Assembly: GCF_002091755.1 (NCBI RefSeq)
Contig: NZ_BDAI01000021.1
Location: forward strand, 1-58,126
Length of the DNA: 58,126 bases
Direction: 5' to 3'
Source: Pseudomonas nitroreducens NBRC 12694
GTDB taxonomy: Bacteria; Pseudomonadota; Gammaproteobacteria; Pseudomonadales; Pseudomonadaceae
Below the pieces are notes generated by a model that saw only the letters and a list, made by a program, of their open reading frames with translations, searched no databases and was not told the DNA's origin. Within the stretch, counting starts at the first letter, position 1; every line of letters starts with the position of its first letter. The position numbers and the translations under genes were made by a program. Shown here one piece after another: positions 15,708-24,501 of the stretch.

Positions 15708-17501
15708 TCAGCCCTGCTGCAGGTGGCCATACAGGCGAGCGTAGAGTCCGCCTTCGGCGATCAGTTGCTGGTGATCACCGTCCTCGGCGATGCGCCCACC
15801 ATCGAACACCAGCACGCGGTCGGCCTGTTTCACCGCGGACAGGCGGTGGGCGATGATCAGCGTGGTGCGGCCTTCGAGGAAGCGCTGCAGAGCCTGGTGC
15901 AGGGCATACTCGGTGGCGGCATCCAGCGCCTAGGTAGCCTCGTCGAGGATCACCACCTTCGGCTCGGCGAGCACCATGCGAGCGATCGCCAGGCGCTGCC
16001 GCTGGCCGCCGGAGAGGCGTACGCCGGAACGCCCGACCACGCTGTCCAACCCCTGCGGCAAGGCGCGGATGGTGTCCGCCAGTTGCGCTACTTCCAGCGC
16101 GCGCCAGCACGCTTCATCGCCGCGCTCGCGGCCCATGGTCAGGTTGGCGCGCACCGTATCGTTGAACAGCGCCGGATGCTGCAGGACCACGGCGACATGC
16201 TCGCGCACGCAGTCCAGGCCAATCTCCTCCAGTACCGCGCCGCCATAACGGATGGTCCCGGATTGCGGCTGGTAGAGGCCCAGCAGCAACTGCACCAGGG
16301 TGCTTTTGCCACCGCCGCTGGCGCCGACGATGGCAACCTTCTCGCCGGGGGCGATATCCAGGTCGAGACCGTCCAGCACCAGCTCATCGCGGTAGGCAAA
16401 GCTCAAGTCGCGCACCTGGATGCCGACGCTGTTCTGCCCGGCGAACGGATCGCGGCGATGTTCGTAATGCGGTTCATCGGCGCGGGCCAGTAGCTCGTTG
16501 ATCCGCGCCAGCGCACCGCCGGCGGCGTAATACGCGTATTGCAGGCTGAGCAATTGCTCGACCGGGCCGATCATGAACCAGAGGTAGCTGAATACCGCCA
16601 GCATCTGGCCGATGGACAAGTCCGAGAACAGTACGGTGACCATGGCCGCAGCGCGGAACAGGTCGATGCCGAACTGGAACAGCAGGCCGCTGGCGCGCCC
16701 GGCGGCATCGCTCTTCCATTGCGAGGCGACGGCATAGTCACGCACTTCGCGGGCGCGCACGCCGAGGCGGCCGAGGAAGAAGCCCTGGCGATTGCCGGCG
16801 CGCACTTCCTGGATGGCTTCGAGGGTTTCGGTCAGGGCCTGGGTGAAGCGCGAGGTGCTGTCGTTCTCCAGCTTCTTCAGGTGCTTCACGCGCTTGCCCA
16901 GTTGCACCGTGGCGAAGATCACCAGCGGGTTGAACAGCAGGATCAGCAGTGCCAGCTTCCAGTGCATCCAGATCAGGATGCCGGCGGTGCCGCACAAGGT
17001 CAGCAACGCCACCAGGAAGCGGCTCAGGGTGTCGCCGACGAACTTGTCGAGGGTGTCGAGATCGGTCACCAGGTGTGCGCTGACCGAGCCGCCACCGAGA
17101 GTCTCGTACTCGCTCAGGGCGATGCGCTTCAGGCGCTCGATCAGGCGCAAGCGTACGCGGTACACCACGTCCTTGGACAGCCGCGCGAACAGCTTGGCCT
17201 GCAACACGTTGAACACCAGCGCGCAGCTGCGCAGCACCAGGGTCACCAGCAGCATCAGGCCGATGTAGCCGGCGGGCTTGTGCCAGCCGGCGGGCAGCCA
17301 GAGGTTCATCACCTGGAGGGCAGCGTCGCCCTTGCCCAGCAGCACTTCGTCCACCAGCAGCGGCAGCAGCAGCGGGATCGGCACGCTGCAGGCGGTGGCC
17401 AGCACGGCGACCAGGTTGGCGAGGAGCAGGGCCTTGCGATGACGGAAAGCGAGCCGGCGAATCTCCGCCCAGCTCAGGCGGTCAGCGGACAGCTCAGGCA
17501 T
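15708..17501 (-). pseudogene. ABC exporter (permease + ATPase) with in-frame amber stop
   Basis: Half-size exporter: six-helix membrane domain (residues ~1-300), then ATPase with Walker A GASGGGKST, Q-loop LQHPALF, signature LSGGQRQR and Walker B VVILDEAT. Directly after DEAT the codon is TAG (15932-15930) where the D-loop serine is expected; the frame then continues as ALDAATEYALHQALQRFLEG through the switch His (TLIIAHRLS) to a normal TGA at 15708. Without the stop the protein would be 597 residues. A TCG-to-TAG change explains it. The truncated product lacks the D-loop and H-loop and should not hydrolyse ATP. Start overlaps the upstream dsbA-like gene by 8 bp. Sequencing error remains possible. 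Confidence 0.85.
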
Positions 17502-18129
17502 GCCGCCCACGCTCCAGCCAGCGCGCCAGCAGCGGCGCGAGTTCGCCCAGCGGCTGGTAGCCGTTGGTCAGCAGGGCCAGTTGGCCGTCGCGCTCGGCCA
17601 GCAGCGTGGGGAAACCGGCGATGCCCAGGTCGCGGGCCCAGGAGAAGTCGGCGAGCGTTGCCAGGTGATTATCCTGGCTGTCGAAGGCTTCGGCGAATTC
17701 GATGCGCGGCAGGCCGACCTGTTCGGCCAGTTCGGTAAGCACGCTGGCCTGGGTGACATCGCGGCCTTGCACATAGAAGGCCCGCTGGATTTCGCCGACC
17801 AGCGCCCAGGCGCAGTCTTCATCGAGGCGGCGCGCGGTAACGATGGCGCGGCAGGCCGGCTCGGTGTCGTAGACGAAGCCATCAGGCAGCGCGTCTTCGA
17901 AGCGGAACGGCTGGGCAGTGGCACGGTGCACCGCTTCCCAGTGTTCGAGGATGTAGCGCTTGGTGGTCGGCTCCAATGCCGCGCCCTGCCCCGTGCGCAG
18001 GCCACCCATCACCAGTGCCAGCGGCACGCCGGCGGTGCGCGCCTGCTCTGCCAGTGCCTGGGCAACCGGGGCAAAGCCCCAGCACCAGGAGCACATCGGG
18101 TCCATCACGTAGAGCAGGCGACTGGTCAT
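17494..18129 (-). CDS. DsbA-family thioredoxin-fold protein
   Basis: 211 residues. CxxC redox motif CSWC at positions 13-16 (MDPMCSWCWGFAP), immediately at the N-terminus without a signal peptide, then an inserted helical domain and the cis-Pro loop IAGFPTLL near residue 170. This arrangement fits the cytoplasmic FrnE/DsbA-like clade (oxidoreductase or isomerase) rather than periplasmic DsbA. It is three bases downstream of trhO and overlaps the ABC exporter start, so trhO, this gene and the exporter form one transcription unit. Confidence 0.85.
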   Translation of the reverse strand: MTSRLLYVMDPMCSWCWGFAPVAQALAEQARTAGVPLALVMGGLRTGQGAALEPTTKRYILEHWEAVHRATAQPFRFEDALPDGFVYDTEPACRAIVTARRLDEDCAWALVGEIQRAFYVQGRDVTQASVLTELAEQVGLPRIEFAEAFDSQDNHLATLADFSWARDLGIAGFPTLLAERDGQLALLTNGYQPLGELAPLLARWLERGRHA

Positions 18130-18132
18130 GGA

Positions 18133-19068
18133 TCAGTTCTCCGCGCGGGGATCACGGCCAATGGGGTGCGGCTGGTTGCGCTGGCGCGCCAGCTCGATCT
18201 GCTTCTGCCGTTCGCGGGCACTGGCACGGGTCTTCTCCGAGAGCGAGTCCCAGCAGTGCGGGCAACTGATGCCGGGGGCGTAATGTTCGGAGGCGCGGTC
18301 CTCGACCGAGATCGGGTTGCGGCAGGCGTGGCACTGATCGTAGTCGCCTTCGCTCAGGTCATGGCGCACGGTCACGCGGTTGTCGAACACGAAGCAGTCG
18401 CCACGCCAGAGGGTTTCGGCCTCGGGCACTTCTTCCAGGTACTTGAGGATGCCGCCCTTGAGGTGGAAAACCTCTTCGAAGCCTTCATTGAGCATGTAGC
18501 TGGAGGCCTTCTCGCAACGGATACCACCGGTGCAGAACATCGCGACCTTCTTGTGCTTGGCCGGATCGTAGTGCTCGCGGATGTAGTCGGGGAACTCACG
18601 GAACGACTTGGTCTTCGGGTCGATGGCGCCCTCGAAGGTGCCGATGGCCACTTCGTAGTCGTTGCGGGTGTCGATCAGCAGGACTTCCGGGTCGGAGATC
18701 AGCGCGTTCCAGTCCTTGGGTTCGACGTAGGTACCGACCTTGGCGTTGGGGTCCACCCCAGGCACGCCGAGGGTGACGATTTCCTTCTTCAGCTTGACCT
18801 TGGTGCGGTAGAAGGGCTGCTCGTCGCAGTAGGACTCTTTGTGGTCCACATCGGCCAGGCGCGGGTCGTTGCGCAGCCAGGCCAACAGGCCGTCGATACC
18901 GGCGCGAGTGCCGGAGACGGTGCCGTTGATGCCCTCTTCGGCGAGCAGCAAAGTGCCCTTCACGCCGTTTTCCAGCAGTGCTTGCAGCAGGGGCTCGCGC
19001 AGGGCGACGTAGTCGGGCAGGGAGACGAACTTGTATAACGCCGCGACGACGATTCTTTCGGTGGTCAT
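18133..19068 (-). CDS. trhO: tRNA uridine-34 hydroxylase TrhO (YceA), rhodanese fold
   Basis: Makes 5-hydroxyuridine at tRNA position 34 using O2. 311 residues. N-terminal acylphosphatase-like part (KGTLLLAEEGINGTVSGT), central rhodanese domain (LLIDTRNDYEVAIGTFEGA) with the active-site Cys in MFCTGGIRCEKASS, and a C-terminal Cys-rich tail (CHACRNP, SCPHCWDSL) likely to bind zinc. All hallmark residues are present. GGAGTGATGC precedes the ATG. First gene of the trhO-dsbA-like-exporter unit. Confidence 0.93.
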   Translation of the reverse strand: MTTERIVVAALYKFVSLPDYVALREPLLQALLENGVKGTLLLAEEGINGTVSGTRAGIDGLLAWLRNDPRLADVDHKESYCDEQPFYRTKVKLKKEIVTLGVPGVDPNAKVGTYVEPKDWNALISDPEVLLIDTRNDYEVAIGTFEGAIDPKTKSFREFPDYIREHYDPAKHKKVAMFCTGGIRCEKASSYMLNEGFEEVFHLKGGILKYLEEVPEAETLWRGDCFVFDNRVTVRHDLSEGDYDQCHACRNPISVEDRASEHYAPGISCPHCWDSLSEKTRASARERQKQIELARQRNQPHPIGRDPRAEN

Positions 19069-19148
19069 GCATCACTCCAGTGGTCGCCCGCGTAAAGGGC
19101 GGACCGGGTCTTTATCAACAAGAGCTGAAACGAACAGCTGAAAATGAC

Positions 19149-19170
19149 AGCGCCGGCAGGAGCCGGCGCT
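19149..19170 (-). terminator. Terminator after bolA
   Basis: AGCGCCGGC-AGGA-GCCGGCGCT, a perfect 9-bp stem, followed on the minus strand by TCATTTTC. It separates bolA from trhO. Confidence 0.65.
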
Positions 19171-19219
19171 GGGTGTCGCATTCTACCGGAGCGGGACGAA
19201 GCCCGCATCCGGCAGCCGA

Positions 19220-19531
19220 TCAATGCGGAAGATCGTGCTTGCTGCCGCCACGGCAGGTCGGCGAATCCGGCGCTTGTCCCTGCTGCGCCCACTCCTCGGG
19301 GGTGTAGGTGTGCAGAGCCAGCGCATGGATCTGGCCCATCAGCTCGCCGAGCGTGGCATAGACCTTCTGGTGCCGCTTCACCGCGTTCAGCCCGGTGAAC
19401 GCCGGGCTGACGATCACCGCCTTGTAGTGCGTTTCCTGCCCGCGGCTGTGCATGTGGCTCTCGTCCAGCACGTCGAGGTGCTGAGGTTCGAGGGCGCCCA
19501 GGGCGGTCTGGAGTCGGTCACGCATGCTCAT
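19220..19531 (-). CDS. bolA: BolA-family protein
   Basis: About 103 residues. BolA proteins bind 2Fe-2S clusters together with monothiol glutaredoxins and affect cell shape and stress responses. The conserved core is present: HSRGQETHYKAVIVSPAF then VKRHQKVYATLG and IHALALHTYTPEEW, including the invariant HxxxHxxxY-like helix (KRHQKVY) and the C-terminal His. Start taken at MSMRDRL (19531), six codons into the open frame; the next ATG is at 19525. Located 52 bp downstream of the DUF2059 gene on the same strand. Confidence 0.92.
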   Translation of the reverse strand: MSMRDRLQTALGALEPQHLDVLDESHMHSRGQETHYKAVIVSPAFTGLNAVKRHQKVYATLGELMGQIHALALHTYTPEEWAQQGQAPDSPTCRGGSKHDLPH

Positions 19532-19583
19532 GTCGGGTCTCGCTGGCAATCAGTACGGTTCAGGCAAGTGGTAATCAGGACGA

Positions 19584-20096
19584 TCAGGGCTTCTTGGCCG
19601 GAGCGGCTGGGGCTTTCACGCCCAGTTCCTTGTCCATGTCGGCCATCAGCTTGTTCACCGGCTCCACCGCGGTCTGCAGTTTGGCCTGGGTCAGCTGGGC
19701 GGATTCGGCGGTCAGGCGCGGCATCTTCTCCAGGACCTTGCGGCCCAGGGGGGATGCGTAGAAATCGTTCAGCTGCTTGAGCTCGGACTCGCTGAAGTTG
19801 CTGGTGTAGAGCTTGACCAGTTCGGGCTTGAGCTTGTCCCAACCCACGGCACGGTCCAGCTCGGCGTTGGCCTTGGCCTGGTAGCGGTCGAGCACGGCCT
19901 TCTTGCTGTCCGGCGCCTTGGCCTGGGCGAAGCGCTGGGCGAGCATCTGCTGGACTTGCGCGTAGACCGGCACGGTCAGCTTGTCGGCGTGCACCTGCTT
20001 GAGGAATTTCTCCGCCTCGGCGTTGGCATCAGCCAGTGCCACGGAACTGAAGCCAACCAGAAGTGCTGCGGTGCAGAGGGAACGAAGAACGGTCAT
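19584..20096 (-). CDS. DUF2059 secreted protein
   Basis: 170 residues with an N-terminal signal peptide (MTVLRSLCTAALLVGFSSVALA, cleavage after ALA). The mature part is helical and contains the DUF2059 core WDKLKPELVKLYTSNFSESEL and LNDFYASPLGRKVLEKMP, ending in an Ala/Pro/Lys tail (KAPAAPAKKP). Periplasmic; function unknown. Start chosen at the signal peptide; upstream in-frame ATGs (to 20252) have no coding character. Likely cotranscribed with bolA. Confidence 0.82.
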   Translation of the reverse strand: MTVLRSLCTAALLVGFSSVALADANAEAEKFLKQVHADKLTVPVYAQVQQMLAQRFAQAKAPDSKKAVLDRYQAKANAELDRAVGWDKLKPELVKLYTSNFSESELKQLNDFYASPLGRKVLEKMPRLTAESAQLTQAKLQTAVEPVNKLMADMDKELGVKAPAAPAKKP

Positions 20097-20263
20097 GGGG
20101 CAGTCCTGTGAGTCTGAAGGGTGTCCGTGTCGGACCCGCCATTCTGCGCCTAAGTTCGGAATGCGCTCAAGTGAGTGCCAATTGAGCGGGAAGTGACCGG
20201 CTTCTCTTGTAGGACAGTTCATGAAACGGCATGCTGCGGCGCGTTGCCACATGGATGTGACCG

Positions 20264-21277
20264 ATGAACACCCTCAGCCACCCGCCGACTTCCGTCGCCG
20301 CACCGCCCCTGTGCGATGCGCGCGGCCGCCTGAACAGCGCGGCCGTGGGCTGGTCGTCGCGGCCACAGACGCTCTGCCAGCTCTCCGGCAACGCCGGCCG
20401 GCGCAAGCGCTGGAACCACTGGTGCATCAACGCACCGGGCTGGATGCTCTCGATCACCATCGCCGACCTCGATTACCTGGGCTACGGCGCCGTGTACTTC
20501 CTCGACCTGGAAACCGGACAGTCGGTGCACCGTACCCAGTTCAGCCCGTTCGGCCTGGGCTGCCACCTGCCGGACATGCCGAACCAAAGCCACCGTTTCG
20601 CGCATGGCCAGCTCAGCCTGGGCTTCGACGAGCAGCCGGGCCAGTTGCGCATCACCGCCTGCGCGCCGAACCTGGGGGGCCAGCCGCTCAACCTCTCCCT
20701 GGAAGTACAGCGCCCGGCGCACCTGGAGTCGGTCAACCTGGTGGTACCGATGAGCGGCAAGTGCTTCCACGCCTGCAGCCGGCAGATGGGCCTGCCGATC
20801 AGCGGCAGCCTCAGCCTCGGCCACAAGACCTACCGCTGCAGCGAGGGCCAGAGCTTCGCCGCGCTGGATTTCGGCCGCGGCGTCTGGCCCTTCCACACCC
20901 GCTGGACCCGCGCCGCCTTCGCAGCGCCCGGCGGCATCGCCGGCAACTTCGGCGCCGGCTGGACGGAAAACAGCCACCTGAGCGAGAACGCCTTGTGGTT
21001 CGGCGGCGAACTGCAGGCGCTGGCCGGCCCTGTGGAGATCCACCAGGTTCCCCACGACCCGCTGTCGCCGTGGCAATTGCGAGATGCCGACGAGCGTGTC
21101 GACCTCACCTTCACTCCGCGCAAGCTGCATCGCGCCAGCCCGCGCCTGGGCCCGCTGTTCGCCGAGACCAGCCAGTGGTTCGGCCGCTTCGACGGCTCCC
21201 TGCGCGAAGCCGGCGGCGAACTGGTACCGGTCAACGGCGCGCTCGGCTGGATCGGCGCCACTCACGCCCGCTGGTAA
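20264..21277 (+). CDS. DUF2804 domain protein
   Basis: 337 residues, no signal peptide or membrane segments. It reads as the DUF2804 family: CDARGRLNSAAVGWSSRP, RRKRWNHWCINAPGWMLSITIADLDYLGY, then a tract of lipocalin/carotenoid-hydratase-like strands and FGRGVWPFHTRWTRAAF near the middle, ending ETSQWFGRFDGSL. The family has no established role. Divergent from DUF2059; 106 bp upstream of fumC on the same strand, so it may be cotranscribed with fumC and the reductase. Confidence 0.85.
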   Translation: MNTLSHPPTSVAAPPLCDARGRLNSAAVGWSSRPQTLCQLSGNAGRRKRWNHWCINAPGWMLSITIADLDYLGYGAVYFLDLETGQSVHRTQFSPFGLGCHLPDMPNQSHRFAHGQLSLGFDEQPGQLRITACAPNLGGQPLNLSLEVQRPAHLESVNLVVPMSGKCFHACSRQMGLPISGSLSLGHKTYRCSEGQSFAALDFGRGVWPFHTRWTRAAFAAPGGIAGNFGAGWTENSHLSENALWFGGELQALAGPVEIHQVPHDPLSPWQLRDADERVDLTFTPRKLHRASPRLGPLFAETSQWFGRFDGSLREAGGELVPVNGALGWIGATHARW

Positions 21278-21383
21278 CCCGGCGCGTCGTTGAAACCGCT
21301 CTATCACGGCCATTGAGCCAGAGTGGAACCCGGAAGCCCCGTGGCGGCCTAAACTGGCCGAGACCCTTTTCCGGAGAAGCACC

Positions 21384-22778
21384 ATGAGCCGCACCGAAAC
21401 CGACAGCCTCGGCCCCATAGAAGTCCCCGAAGACGCCTACTGGGGCGCCCAGACCCAGCGTTCGCTGGAGAACTTCGCCATCGGCGGGCAGCGCATGCCA
21501 CTGGCGGTGGTCCACGCCCTGGCGCTGATCAAGAAGGCCGCCGCCCGCGTGAATGCACAGCTGGGCGAGCTGCCGGAGAACATCACCAGCCTGATCGAGG
21601 AAGCGGCTGACGAAGTGCTCGCGGGCGAGCACGACGACCAGTTCCCCCTCGTCGTCTGGCAGACCGGCAGCGGCACCCAGAGCAACATGAACGTCAACGA
21701 GGTCATCGCCGGGCGCGCCAACGAGATCGCTGGCAACGGCCGCGGCGGCAAGAAGCCGGTGCACCCCAATGACCATGTGAACTGCGCGCAGAGCTCCAAC
21801 GACAGCTTCCCCACCGCCATGCACATCGCCGCCGCCCAGGCGGTGCAGAACGACCTGCTGCCGGCCATAGCCGAACTCAGCGGCGGCCTCGCCCAGCAGG
21901 CCGCGCGCCACGCCAACCTGGTGAAGACCGGGCGCACCCACCTGATGGACGCAACGCCGGTCACCTTCGGCCAGGAACTTTCCGCCTTCGTCGCCCAGCT
22001 CGACTATGCCGAGCGCGCCCTCCGCGCGGCACTGCCGGCCGTCTACGAGCTGGCCCAGGGCGGTACCGCCGTCGGCACCGGGCTGAACGCGCCGAAGGAG
22101 TTTGCCGAGGCCATCGCCGCTGAACTGGCCGACCTTTCCGGTTTGCCTTTCGTTTCCGCACCGAACAAGTTCGCCGCCCTCGCCGGCCACGAACCGCTGG
22201 TGACCCTCGCCGGCGCGATGAAGACCCTGGCCGTGGCCCTGATGAAGATCGCCAACGACCTGCGCCTGCTCGGCTCCGGCCCCCGCGCGGGATTCGCCGA
22301 GGTGAAGCTGCCGGCCAACGAACCGGGCTCCTCGATCATGCCCGGCAAGGTCAACCCGACCCAGTGCGAGGCCCTGTCGATGCTCGCCTGCCAGGTCTTC
22401 GGCAACGATGCCGCGATCACCTTCGCCGCCAGCCAGGGCCACCTGCAGCTCAACGTCTACAAGCCGGTGATCATCCACAACCTGCTGGAGTCCGCACGCC
22501 TGCTGGCCGACGGCTGCCGCAACTTCAACACCCACTGCATCGCCGGCATGGAACCGGACGCCGCGAAGATGCGCGAGCATCTCGACCGCGGCCTGATGCT
22601 GGTGACCGCACTCAACCCGCACATCGGCTACGACAAGGCCGCCGAGATCGCCAAGAAGGCCTATGCCGAAGGCAAGACGCTGCGCGCCGCCGCACTGGAA
22701 CTGGGCTACCTGAGCGACGCCGAGTTCGACCAGTGGGTCCGCCCGGAAACCATGCTGGAGGCCGGGCAGAATGGTTGA
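21384..22778 (+). CDS. fumC: Class II fumarate hydratase FumC
   Basis: Iron-independent fumarase: fumarate + water to L-malate in the TCA cycle. 464 residues, normal. Hallmarks: GSGTQSNMNVNEVIAGRANE, HPNDHVNCAQSSNDSFPTAM, KTGRTHLMDATPVTFGQELS with the catalytic His, and the signature loop GSSIMPGKVNPTQCEAL with the catalytic Ser. GGAGAAGC precedes ATG. Pseudomonads often carry a second, SodA-linked fumC under iron limitation; no sodM or iron box is seen here. The stop overlaps the next gene by 8 bp. Confidence 0.96.
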   Translation: MSRTETDSLGPIEVPEDAYWGAQTQRSLENFAIGGQRMPLAVVHALALIKKAAARVNAQLGELPENITSLIEEAADEVLAGEHDDQFPLVVWQTGSGTQSNMNVNEVIAGRANEIAGNGRGGKKPVHPNDHVNCAQSSNDSFPTAMHIAAAQAVQNDLLPAIAELSGGLAQQAARHANLVKTGRTHLMDATPVTFGQELSAFVAQLDYAERALRAALPAVYELAQGGTAVGTGLNAPKEFAEAIAAELADLSGLPFVSAPNKFAALAGHEPLVTLAGAMKTLAVALMKIANDLRLLGSGPRAGFAEVKLPANEPGSSIMPGKVNPTQCEALSMLACQVFGNDAAITFAASQGHLQLNVYKPVIIHNLLESARLLADGCRNFNTHCIAGMEPDAAKMREHLDRGLMLVTALNPHIGYDKAAEIAKKAYAEGKTLRAAALELGYLSDAEFDQWVRPETMLEAGQNG

Positions 22779-23394
22779 AGCCGTCAAGCATGGCGCCACG
22801 CCCCTTGAAGGCGACGGCAAGCGCGTGCTGCTGGTGCTGGGTTCGCCCAAGCCCGGCGGCTTCTGCCACGCGCTCGCCGAGGCCTACGCCCACGGCGCCC
22901 GCACCAAGGGCCATGTGGTGCACATGCTCAAGCTCGGCGAGCTGAACTTCGACCCCGTGCTGCGCGGCGGCTATGAACTGGGCCAATCCCTCGAACCGGA
23001 CGTGCTCGAAGCGCAGCGGCAAATCCACTGGGCGCAGCACATCGCCTTCGTCTACCCGGTCTGGTGGGGCGGCCTGCCGGCGCTGCTGCAGGGCTTCTTC
23101 GACCGTGTGCTGCAACCCGGCTTCGCCTTCCGCTACCGCTCGGTGGAGTCCCGCGAGTTCGAACCCTTGCTGGGCGGGCGCAGCGCCGACCTGCTGGTCA
23201 GCCACGACCAGACGCACTGGCACTACCGCCTGCGTCAGGGCGCACCGGCCCATCGGCAGATGACCCGCTGCATCCTCGCGCCCTGCGGCATCGCCCTCCA
23301 TCACCTGGAGGAATTCAGCCCGGTGCGCGGCTCGGGCGAGGAACAACGCCAGTCCTGGCTGCGGCGGGCGGAGCAGATCGGCTCACAAGTCTGA
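22771..23394 (+). CDS. Flavodoxin-fold NAD(P)H-dependent oxidoreductase
   Basis: 207 residues of the MdaB/KefF (NAD(P)H dehydrogenase, quinone) family. FMN-phosphate loop LLVLGSPKPGGFCHALAEAY near residues 17-36; the quinone/flavin loop HIAFVYPVWWGGLPALLQGFFDRVL with the typical YPxWWxxxPA motif; LVSHDQTHWHYRL later on. Translationally coupled to fumC by an 8-bp overlap. Expected to be a soluble quinone or electrophile reductase; the substrate is not known. Confidence 0.87.
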   Translation: MVEAVKHGATPLEGDGKRVLLVLGSPKPGGFCHALAEAYAHGARTKGHVVHMLKLGELNFDPVLRGGYELGQSLEPDVLEAQRQIHWAQHIAFVYPVWWGGLPALLQGFFDRVLQPGFAFRYRSVESREFEPLLGGRSADLLVSHDQTHWHYRLRQGAPAHRQMTRCILAPCGIALHHLEEFSPVRGSGEEQRQSWLRRAEQIGSQV

Positions 23395-23561
23395 TTCGGT
23401 CGTAGAGCACGGGATTACAGTGCTCTATGCCGCCTTCGGCTTTCATGATCGGCTTTTGCCCCGTCACACATAGGATTTCCCCTACACCAGTCGCCCCGAC
23501 CCTTTCTCTTAGCATGCCTACACCCAAATTCCGGGTACCTCTCCCCGCCTCTGGAGGCAGC

Positions 23562-24242
23562 ATGCTTCGCAAACTTTCCGCCGAGATGATCGGCACCTTC
23601 TGGCTGGTGTTCGGTGGTTGCGGCAGCGCCATCTTCGCCGCCCACGCCATTGGCGTCCTGGGTGTCGCCCTGGCTTTCGGCCTGACGGTCGTGACCATGG
23701 CCTACGCCATCGGCCCGATCTCCGGTTGCCACCTCAACCCCGCGGTCAGCCTCGGCCTGTGGGCCGGCGGCCGCTTCCGCACCGCTGAGTTGGTCCCGTA
23801 CATCGTCGCCCAAGTGGTTGGCGGCATCCTCGCTGGTGCGGCGCTGTACTTCATCGCCAGCGGCAAACCGGGCTTCGACGCGCTGGCGGGCTTTGCCGCC
23901 AACGGCTTCGGCGAAGGCTCGCCAGACCACTACAGCATGCTCTCCGCGCTGACGGCCGAAGTACTGCTGACCGCGTTCTTCCTGTTCGTGATCATGGGCG
24001 CCACCGACAGCAAGCTGGCCCCGGCGGGCTTTGCGCCGATCGCCATCGGCCTGACGCTGACGCTGATCCACCTGATCAGTATCCCGATCGACAACACTTC
24101 GGTGAACCCGGCGCGCAGCCTGGGCGTGGCGATCTTCGCCGACCCGCTGTTCATGAAGCAGCTGTGGCTGTTCTGGGTCGGCCCGCTGGTGGGCGGCGTG
24201 ATCGGTGCGCTGGTCTACCGCGTGGTGCGTCCGGCTGCCTGA
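23562..24242 (+). CDS. aqpZ: Aquaporin Z
   Basis: Water channel of the inner membrane, 226 residues. Begins MLRKLSAEMIGTFWLVFGGCGSAIFAA, with the two NPA half-helices HLNPAVSLG and SVNPARSLG and the selectivity-filter Arg after the second NPA. GGAGG lies 7 bases before the ATG at 23562; the frame extends upstream to 23427 without signals. Standing alone, it ends in a strong terminator. Confidence 0.95.
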   Translation: MLRKLSAEMIGTFWLVFGGCGSAIFAAHAIGVLGVALAFGLTVVTMAYAIGPISGCHLNPAVSLGLWAGGRFRTAELVPYIVAQVVGGILAGAALYFIASGKPGFDALAGFAANGFGEGSPDHYSMLSALTAEVLLTAFFLFVIMGATDSKLAPAGFAPIAIGLTLTLIHLISIPIDNTSVNPARSLGVAIFADPLFMKQLWLFWVGPLVGGVIGALVYRVVRPAA

Positions 24243-24261
24243 GCCTGATACCCGCAATAGC

Positions 24262-24288
24262 AAACGGGCGCCTTCGGGCGCCCGTTTT
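24262..24288 (+). terminator. Rho-independent terminator of aqpZ
   Basis: AAACGGGCGCC-TTC-GGGCGCCCGTTTT: a strong stem with a TTCG-type loop and T-tract 20 bp after the aqpZ stop. Confidence 0.93.
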
Positions 24289-24318
24289 CGTTGGTACTTG
24301 GCGCAGGCCTTTTGGTAG

Positions 24319-24347
24319 GGCGGATAACGCCAACGGCGTTATCCGCC
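24319..24347. repeat. Perfect hairpin element 1
   Basis: GGCGGATAACGCC-AAC-GGCGTTATCCGCC: 13-bp perfect stem, 3-nt loop. Not followed by a T-tract, so a dispersed hairpin element rather than a terminator. Confidence 0.75.
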
Positions 24348-24359
24348 GTGAGCACCATC

Positions 24360-24388
24360 GGCGCATAAAGCGTCCCGCTTTATGCGCC
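24360..24388. repeat. Perfect hairpin element 2
   Basis: GGCGCATAAAGCG-TCC-CGCTTTATGCGCC: 13-bp perfect stem, 3-nt loop, same size and design as the preceding hairpin 12 bp away but with different sequence. Confidence 0.75.
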
Positions 24389-24406
24389 CTAGGAGCACGC
24401 CGGATC

Positions 24407-24484
24407 GTAGGAGCGAGCTTGCTCGCGAACGCGCCCTGCTCCGCTGCTGCCGGGAAATCCGCTCGCGAGCAAGCTCGCTCCTAC
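24407..24484. repeat. REP pair (GGAGCGAGC type)
   Basis: Left arm GTAGGAGCGAGCTTGCTCGC, right arm GCGAGCAAGCTCGCTCCTAC, with about 40 bp between, in inverted orientation; the classic Pseudomonas REP doublet. It lies between the convergent aqpZ and TonB-receptor genes. Confidence 0.88.
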
Positions 24485-24501
24485 AGTCGACAGTGAGCCT
24501 C

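Noticed and set aside
20221..21387. 388-codon alternative frame over the DUF2804 gene
   Set aside because: Arg/Pro-rich, different frame on the same strand; the DUF2804 frame has clear family motifs.
24407..24484. Possible CRISPR array from recurring GAGCGAGC repeats
   Set aside because: Repeats are inverted pairs scattered through the window with no regular spacers or cas genes; they are REP elements.
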